Positions 31,667 through 36,513 of a DNA stretch of 36,513 nucleotides are shown here, piece after piece; position 1 is the first letter of the stretch; each line of letters starts with the position of its first letter. The notes below the pieces were generated by a model that searched no databases, was not told the origin of the DNA, and worked only from the letters and a program-made list of their open reading frames with translations. The stretch comes from Faeciplasma gallinarum (lineage in GTDB: Bacteria > Bacillota > Clostridia > Oscillospirales > Ruminococcaceae). The translations under genes were made by a program, and so were the position numbers. The stretch spans positions 1-36,513 of the forward strand of contig DVIR01000032.1 in assembly GCA_018711085.1 (NCBI GenBank), in the 5' to 3' direction.

Positions 31667-31974
31667 GGTAACTATAAACCGGCGTCGCAAGACGCCCTAA
31701 CTTGTAAAACGGTCAATGAGAGTAGTAAAAGCGGAATATTTGCTATATAGACTCTGGATATCCATGTGACGCAAACCAATCTGCATTATGGCATGCAGTG
31801 TATGCTTTAGCACAGACTTTGTGTGCGGCTGCGTGCAGACTTTAGCATAACGCCTTGCGGCTGAAATAATGCGGCAGTGCATGCGTGTGCCTTGCTTTAT
31901 GGTGGATACAGCGACGAAAACAGGTTAGAAAACTTGCTTTCGTCTTTTTTTATTTTTTATTCGGAGGTTAGAAG
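31662..31974 (+). promoter_or_regulatory. Second half of the polyamine-operon leader, with hairpins and an attenuator layout
   Basis: Several helices are visible. There is a perfect GGCGTC/GACGCC stem with a GCAA tetraloop (31681-31696) framed by AAGTT/AACTT, an AGAGT/ACTCT stem, and CTGCAT/ATGCAG (31781-31798). A three-way junction is closed by TATGCT/AGCATA (31801-31849), and the terminator below follows. The region ends with GGAGG (31963-31967) before the ATG at 31975. No gene of normal length is found; two tiny ORFs at 31476-31517 and 31716-31769 are noted as weak candidates only. Confidence 0.5.
31913..31951 (+). terminator. Strong terminator immediately upstream of the polyamine operon start
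   Basis: GACGAAA (31913-31919) pairs with TTTCGTC (31938-31944), continued inward by CAGGTT/AACTTG around an AGAA loop, followed by seven T. It ends only 11 bases before the ribosome binding site of the decarboxylase, so it can only act as a switch or as the end of a separate small RNA. Confidence 0.8.
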
Positions 31975-33429
31975 ATGGGGAATCAGGAAAGAGCGCCGAT
32001 ATACGAAGCGCTTGAGGAGTTCAGAAGGAATAGAGTAGTCCCGTTTGACGTTCCCGGACATAAAAGGGGAAGGGGAAATCCGGAGCTTGTGAGGCTTTTG
32101 GGCAAGCAGTGCGTGGAGCTTGATGTAAACTCAATGAAGCCGCTCGACAACCTTTGTCATCCGGTTTCTGTCATAAAGGAAGCGGAGGAGCTTGCCGCCG
32201 AGGCGTTCGGCGCAGCGCATGCGTTTTTGATGGTCGGAGGAACTACGTCTGCGGTGCAGTCGATGGTTTTAACGGCGAGCAAAAAAGGCGAGAAGATAAT
32301 ACTCCCGAGAAACGTGCACCGAAGCGTTATAAATGCGCTTGTTATAAACGGAGCCACCCCGATATATGTAAACCCCGATGTGGACAAGAAGCTTGGAATA
32401 GCGCTCGGAATGGAGATATCTCAGGTAGAAAAGGCCATAGAGGAAAACCCCGATGCGGTTGCGATACTTGTCAACAACCCCACCTACTACGGAATATGCT
32501 CAAACCTTAAAAAGATAGTGGAGCTTGCGCATGCGCATCACATGATGGTGCTCGTTGACGAGGCTCACGGAACGCATTTTTATTTCGGCGAGGACATGCC
32601 CATAAGCGCTATGGCTGCCGGTGCGGATATGGCAAGCGTGAGCATGCACAAGTCTGGCGGAAGCCTGACGCAAAGCTCGTTTTTGCTTGTCGGCCCGAAC
32701 GTAAGCCCGGGATACGTCCGCCAGGTGATAAACCTCACGCAGACTACAAGCGCATCCTATCTTTTGCTTGCAAGCCTTGATATATCCCGCAGGAACCTCG
32801 CCATAAGAGGCAAGGATGCGTTTGCGGAGGTTGAGCGCATAGCTCAGTATGCAAGAACGGAGATAAACAAAATAGGCGGATACTACGCTTACGGCGAAGA
32901 GCTGATAAACGGCGACAGCATATACGACTTTGACACCACAAAGCTGACGGTGTATACGCTTGATATAGGACTTGCGGGCATAGAGGTTTATGATTTGCTG
33001 CGCGACGAATACGACATACAGGTGGAGCTTGGCGACATAGGAAATATACTTGCCTATATCTCCATAGGGGACAGGATGAGAGAAACCGAGCGGCTTGTCA
33101 GCGCCCTGCACGACATAAAGAGCAGGTACATGAAGGACAAGACCGGACTTTTGGACAGAGAGTACATCTCGCCTCAGGTGGTCATGACGCCTCAGGAGGC
33201 GTTCTACTCCGAGAAGGAAGAGATGATACTCATAGAGCAGACGGAGGGAAGAATATGCACGGAGTTCGTCATGTGCTATCCCCCCGGAATACCGATACTT
33301 GCCCCGGGCGAGAGAATAACCCGAGAGATAATAGATTATATTCTTTACGCCAAGGAAAAGGGCTGCTCCATTACAGGTCCGGAGGACGAGAAGGTAGACA
33401 GGCTCAACGTAATAAAAGAGCGGATTTAG
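31975..33429 (+). CDS. speA: Orn/Lys/Arg decarboxylase, probably arginine decarboxylase
   Basis: This 484-residue, fold type I PLP enzyme has the major decarboxylase domain with FDVPGHKRGRG near the start, VGGTTSAVQ, NPTYYG, DEAHG (D195-G199) and the PLP lysine K226 in SMHKSGGS. The C-terminal decarboxylase domain follows (CYPPGIPILAPGE). It matches the short Bacillus SpeA group. Arginine is the likely substrate because an agmatinase is encoded in the same operon, but lysine or ornithine specificity cannot be excluded by sequence alone. It gives agmatine, the first step of polyamine synthesis, and is first in the operon. Confidence 0.9.
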   Translation: MGNQERAPIYEALEEFRRNRVVPFDVPGHKRGRGNPELVRLLGKQCVELDVNSMKPLDNLCHPVSVIKEAEELAAEAFGAAHAFLMVGGTTSAVQSMVLTASKKGEKIILPRNVHRSVINALVINGATPIYVNPDVDKKLGIALGMEISQVEKAIEENPDAVAILVNNPTYYGICSNLKKIVELAHAHHMMVLVDEAHGTHFYFGEDMPISAMAAGADMASVSMHKSGGSLTQSSFLLVGPNVSPGYVRQVINLTQTTSASYLLLASLDISRRNLAIRGKDAFAEVERIAQYARTEINKIGGYYAYGEELINGDSIYDFDTTKLTVYTLDIGLAGIEVYDLLRDEYDIQVELGDIGNILAYISIGDRMRETERLVSALHDIKSRYMKDKTGLLDREYISPQVVMTPQEAFYSEKEEMILIEQTEGRICTEFVMCYPPGIPILAPGERITREIIDYILYAKEKGCSITGPEDEKVDRLNVIKERI

Positions 33430-33443
33430 GGAGGCAAGAGTAA

Positions 33444-34307
33444 ATGGAATTTTGGTTTTCTGAGATGCATACTCCCAGGGTAAAGCTTTCCGTGCAGGTG
33501 GACAGGCAGCTTTACAGCGAGGAAAACGAGTATATTCGCCTTGATATATTTGAATCGCCGGAGTTCGGAAGGTTTTTGACGGTTGACGGCTATATCATCA
33601 CAACCGAAAGGGACGAATTTATATACCATGAGATGATGACCCACGTGCCCATGGCTGTGCATCCCGACCCGAGAAAGATACTTGTGTTCGGCGCGGGCGA
33701 CGGAGGAGTTATAAGAGAGCTTTTGAAGTACCCCGACGTCGAGAGAATAGACATGGTTGAGGTGAACGAGGGCGTAGTCGAGGCGTGCATGAAGTACCTG
33801 CCGTTCTGCGCAAGCGGACTTGCCGACCCTAAGGTAGTAATACATTCCGATAATTCGCTCAGGTTCATACGCCACATCGAGAACGAGTACGACGTGATAA
33901 TAGTTGACTCGGCGGGATTTTACGGCCCGGGAGAGAGCCTTTTATCAAGAGAGTTTTACGGAAGCTGCTATCGCGCGCTCAAAGAGGACGGCATAATGGT
34001 CAACCAGCACCAAAGCCCTTTTTATGACGAGGACAGACTTGAAACCCAGAAGGCGCACAAGAGAATACTTGAAAACTTTCCGGTGAGCCGTGTTTATCAG
34101 GCGCACATACCGTCGTATCCTTCGGGATATTGGCTGTTTGGATTTGCATCTAAGGGATACCACCCCGTAAAGGATCTTCACGCAAAGAAGTGGAAGGCGC
34201 TCAACATAGAGACTCGCTATTACACCCTTAATTTGCACAGAGGCTGCTTTGCACTGCCGGCGTATGTGGAGAGAATGCTCCAAGACGTTGAAAACATCCC
34301 CGATTGA
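33444..34307 (+). CDS. speE: Divergent spermidine synthase (aminopropyltransferase) homologue
   Basis: The 287-residue protein has the spermidine synthase fold: FLTVDGYIITTERDEFIYHE and the AdoMet-type GAGDGG (83-88). Several key positions differ. The usual GDG is SDN (D136, N137). The DSTDPxGP motif is DSAGFYGP (D155 kept, second Asp replaced by G158). The VEID motif is VEVN, and QxESP is QHQSP. Because the second Asp of DSTDP normally contacts the amine, the standard reaction is doubtful. No speD is in the window, although it could be elsewhere. It lies 14 bases after speA. A changed amine acceptor or donor is possible. Confidence 0.8.
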   Translation: MEFWFSEMHTPRVKLSVQVDRQLYSEENEYIRLDIFESPEFGRFLTVDGYIITTERDEFIYHEMMTHVPMAVHPDPRKILVFGAGDGGVIRELLKYPDVERIDMVEVNEGVVEACMKYLPFCASGLADPKVVIHSDNSLRFIRHIENEYDVIIVDSAGFYGPGESLLSREFYGSCYRALKEDGIMVNQHQSPFYDEDRLETQKAHKRILENFPVSRVYQAHIPSYPSGYWLFGFASKGYHPVKDLHAKKWKALNIETRYYTLNLHRGCFALPAYVERMLQDVENIPD

Positions 34308-34332
34308 TTTGATTAGCGGAAGGAAATAATAT

Positions 34333-35190
34333 ATGCTTGAAAGAAACGTAGAAACATTTATAGCGTGCGACTGCGAATATGGCGATGCGGATATAGTGCT
34401 CTTCGGAGCGCCGTTTGACTCCACGACGTCATACCGCCCCGGTGCGAGATTTGCAAGCCGTGCGATAAGAGGCGAGTCATACGGACTCGAAACCTACAGC
34501 CCCTATCAAAATAAAGACCTTGCCGATTGCAGGGTGTTTGACAGCGGAGACATAGAGCTGAGCATGGGTTCAAGCGAGCTTGCTTTAGAGCAGATTTCCG
34601 CAAGAACGGCGCAGATACTCCTTGACGACAAGCTCCCGCTCATGATAGGCGGAGAGCACCTTGTAACGCTCGGCGCCTTCAGAGAGGTGTATAAAAAGCA
34701 CCCCGATGTAAAGATAATTCACTTTGATGCGCATGCGGATCTGCGTCAGGAGTACCTCGGCGTGGAGCTTTCCCATGCATGCGTCATACGCCGCTGCCAT
34801 GACCTTGTCGGCGACGGACGCATATTCCAGTTCGGCATACGCTCCGGAGACAGGGGCGAATTTGAGTGGTCGCAAAGCGGTCACACCGAAATGCATAAGT
34901 TTGACTTCGACGGGCTTTCAAAGACGGTTGAAACGCTCAAGGGCAGTCCCATCTACCTCACAATAGACCTTGACGTGCTCGATCCGGCGTTTTTCCCCGG
35001 AACGGGAACACCGGAAGCGGGCGGCGTGAGCTTTAAGGATCTGCTGCAGGCAATAGTGACAGTGTGCTCGCCGTCATACATAGTAGGCTGCGACGTAAAC
35101 GAGCTAAGCCCTCATTACGACCAAAGCGGAGCGTCTACCGCTCTTGCGTGCAAGGTTGTAAGAGAGCTGATACTTGCGTTGCAAAAATAA
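34333..35190 (+). CDS. speB: Agmatinase family ureohydrolase
   Basis: The 285-residue enzyme has the manganese-binding set of the arginase/agmatinase family: H109 in GGEHLV, D132, H134 and D136 in HFDAHAD, D212 and D214 in TIDLDVLDP. Agmatine to putrescine plus urea is the expected reaction. In bacteria that build spermidine on agmatine, a homologue can act on aminopropylagmatine instead, which is a real alternative here given the dehydrogenase next door. It lies 25 bases after speE. Confidence 0.92.
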   Translation: MLERNVETFIACDCEYGDADIVLFGAPFDSTTSYRPGARFASRAIRGESYGLETYSPYQNKDLADCRVFDSGDIELSMGSSELALEQISARTAQILLDDKLPLMIGGEHLVTLGAFREVYKKHPDVKIIHFDAHADLRQEYLGVELSHACVIRRCHDLVGDGRIFQFGIRSGDRGEFEWSQSGHTEMHKFDFDGLSKTVETLKGSPIYLTIDLDVLDPAFFPGTGTPEAGGVSFKDLLQAIVTVCSPSYIVGCDVNELSPHYDQSGASTALACKVVRELILALQK

Positions 35191-35216
35191 AATCGAAAGG
35201 GAGAAAGTGAGTCATT

Positions 35217-36476
35217 ATGGGAAGATTATTGGTAATAGGCTGCGGCGGAGTCGCGGGAGTCGCAATTCAAAAATGTGCCGCAAACTACGAGGTTTTCGAC
35301 GAGATAATGATAGCGAGCCGCACCCTCTCAAAGTGTGATGCGCTCAAGCAAAAGCTTGAAAAGACCTCAAAAGCAAAGATAACCACGGCAAAGGTCGATG
35401 CGGACAACACAGAGGAGCTTACAGCGCTCATAAACAGCTATAAGCCGGAAGTCGTCTTAAACCTTGCACTGCCGTATCAGGACCTCACGATAATGGATGC
35501 ATGCTTAGCCGCGGGCGTAAACTATGTGGACACCGCAAACTATGAGGCGGAGAACACAAACGACCCCGAGTGGAGAAAAGTATATGAGCAAAGATGCAAG
35601 GATGAAGGCTTTACCGCATACTTTGATTACTCGTGGCAGTGGGCGTATCAGGACAGGTTTAAAAACGCCGGCTTAACCGCACTCTTAGGAAGCGGATTTG
35701 ACCCGGGCGTGACAAGCGTATTCACAGCATATGCCTTAAAGCACTATTTTGACGAAATTCACCATATAGATATTCTCGACTGCAACGGCGGCGACCATGG
35801 ATACCCCTTTGCAACAAACTTCAACCCCGAGATAAACCTTCGCGAGGTTTCCGCAAACGGCTCCTATTGGGAGGACGGACACTGGGTTGAGACAAAGCCC
35901 ATGGAAATCAAGCGCGAGTATGATTTTGACGGCGTAGGCATGAAGGATATGTACCTTTTGCACCATGAGGAGATAGAGTCTTTGGCAAAGAACATCCCCG
36001 GCGTAAAGAGAATACGCTTCTTCATGACCTTCGGACAAAGCTACCTGACTCACATGAAATGCCTTGAGGACGTCGGAATGCTCAGCACCGAGCCGGTTAT
36101 GTATGAAGGGAGGGAGATAGTGCCCATACAGTTTTTGAAGGCGCTTTTGCCCGATCCCGCATCGCTCGGACCCCGCACAGTCGGCAAGACCAATATAGGC
36201 TGCATATTCACGGGAGTAAAGGACGGCAAGGAGAAGTCCATATATATCTACAACGTCTGCGATCATCAGGAGTGCTATAAAGAGGTCGGCTCTCAGGCTA
36301 TATCCTATACAACAGGCGTGCCGGCAATGATAGGCGCTATGCTTGTCATGAACGGAAAGTGGAGAAAGCCGGGAGTGTATAACCTTGAAGAGCTTGATCC
36401 CGATCCGTTCATGGATGCGCTCAACAAGTGGGGACTTCCTTGGGTTGTAGACGAAAACCCGACGTTGGTGGATTAA
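35217..36476 (+). CDS. Carboxynorspermidine/carboxyspermidine dehydrogenase (saccharopine dehydrogenase-like)
   Basis: The 419-residue enzyme starts with a Rossmann motif (LLVIGCGGVAGVA) followed by VVLNLALPYQD, YVDTANYE, GSGFDPGVTSVF and DCNGGDHGYP, all typical of the carboxynorspermidine dehydrogenase branch of the saccharopine dehydrogenase family. It condenses a diamine (putrescine, diaminopropane or agmatine) with aspartate semialdehyde, using NADPH. Stop-to-start spacing to the next gene is only 3 bases. With the decarboxylase it forms an aminopropyl route that needs no AdoMet decarboxylase. The diamine used is not known from sequence. Confidence 0.92.
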   Translation: MGRLLVIGCGGVAGVAIQKCAANYEVFDEIMIASRTLSKCDALKQKLEKTSKAKITTAKVDADNTEELTALINSYKPEVVLNLALPYQDLTIMDACLAAGVNYVDTANYEAENTNDPEWRKVYEQRCKDEGFTAYFDYSWQWAYQDRFKNAGLTALLGSGFDPGVTSVFTAYALKHYFDEIHHIDILDCNGGDHGYPFATNFNPEINLREVSANGSYWEDGHWVETKPMEIKREYDFDGVGMKDMYLLHHEEIESLAKNIPGVKRIRFFMTFGQSYLTHMKCLEDVGMLSTEPVMYEGREIVPIQFLKALLPDPASLGPRTVGKTNIGCIFTGVKDGKEKSIYIYNVCDHQECYKEVGSQAISYTTGVPAMIGAMLVMNGKWRKPGVYNLEELDPDPFMDALNKWGLPWVVDENPTLVD

Positions 36477-36479
36477 GAT

Positions 36480-36513
36480 ATGTTCATCGACGAGGTAAAA
36501 ACGCCCTGCTACG
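36480..36513 (+). CDS. nspC: Carboxynorspermidine decarboxylase, N-terminal fragment at window edge
   Basis: An ATG 3 bases after the previous stop starts MFIDEVKTPCY, typical of the first residues of carboxynorspermidine decarboxylases (PLP, alanine racemase-like fold). Only 11 codons are in the window. The identification leans on the position after the dehydrogenase. Confidence 0.65.
   Translation, partial: MFIDEVKTPCY

Noticed and set aside
31781..31849. Short repeats and inverted repeats that might suggest a CRISPR or mobile-element end
   Set aside because: Repeats are not regularly spaced and there is no transposase or cas gene; they fold as RNA helices within the leader.

Overview
The window looks like a chromosomal segment from an anaerobic gut or rumen Clostridia-type Firmicute. 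The grounds are strong AGGAGG-type ribosome binding sites, sigma-A promoters of the TTGACA/TATAAT type, many lipobox lipoproteins, glucuronoxylan-directed enzymes, an indolepyruvate:ferredoxin oxidoreductase and an anaerobe-style polyamine operon. Genus cannot be set from the sequence alone. No tRNA, rRNA, CRISPR array, insertion sequence or prophage was seen.

Layout. (1) 3-503: the tail of a secreted carbohydrate-active enzyme, then a terminator. (2) 743-4066: a consensus promoter, a C39-like secreted cysteine protease and two lipoproteins of unknown role, closed by a terminator. (3) 4103-5590: a single-gene unit encoding an Ltp-family lipoprotein with about 7.5 tandem 48-residue repeats. 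(4) 5699-18642: a glucuronoxylan locus. It encodes a multimodular secreted binding protein, a GH67-like lipoprotein broken by a frameshift from its C-terminal binding modules, a convergent AraC regulator, and a 1922-residue GH115 alpha-glucuronidase lipoprotein fused to two binding modules and an SGNH esterase. A 37-bp element is shared by the upstream regions of the first and last of these genes and is a good candidate AraC operator. Binding modules have been duplicated between the genes.

(5) 18667-22658, minus strand: an OmpR/histidine-kinase two-component operon with two membrane proteins, flanked by a second small operon. That operon encodes a membrane protein with a duplicated motif, a 41-residue single-pass protein and an 11-residue-repeat helical protein. 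(6) 22978-23805, minus strand: a metal-dependent amidohydrolase. (7) 23876-31347: a plus-strand operon for 2-oxo acid/aryl acid activation, with an acyl-CoA synthetase, a sodium:solute symporter, IorA, IorB, a phenylacetate-CoA-ligase-type enzyme and a double-ACT protein. These fit aryl-pyruvate oxidation to aryl-acetyl-CoA and its use.

(8) 31348-31974: about 630 bp without a convincing gene but rich in hairpins. It has a TTGACA promoter, an internal terminator-like hairpin and a strong terminator directly before the ribosome binding site of the polyamine operon, so it is a candidate regulatory leader RNA. (9) 31975-36513: a polyamine operon with a speA-type decarboxylase, a divergent spermidine-synthase homologue, agmatinase, carboxynorspermidine dehydrogenase and the first codons of carboxynorspermidine decarboxylase.

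The points most worth a second look are the polyamine-operon leader, the SpeE homologue with several altered motif residues and no visible SpeD, the GH115-SGNH fusion, the GH67-like lipoprotein with its frameshift, and the shared operator.
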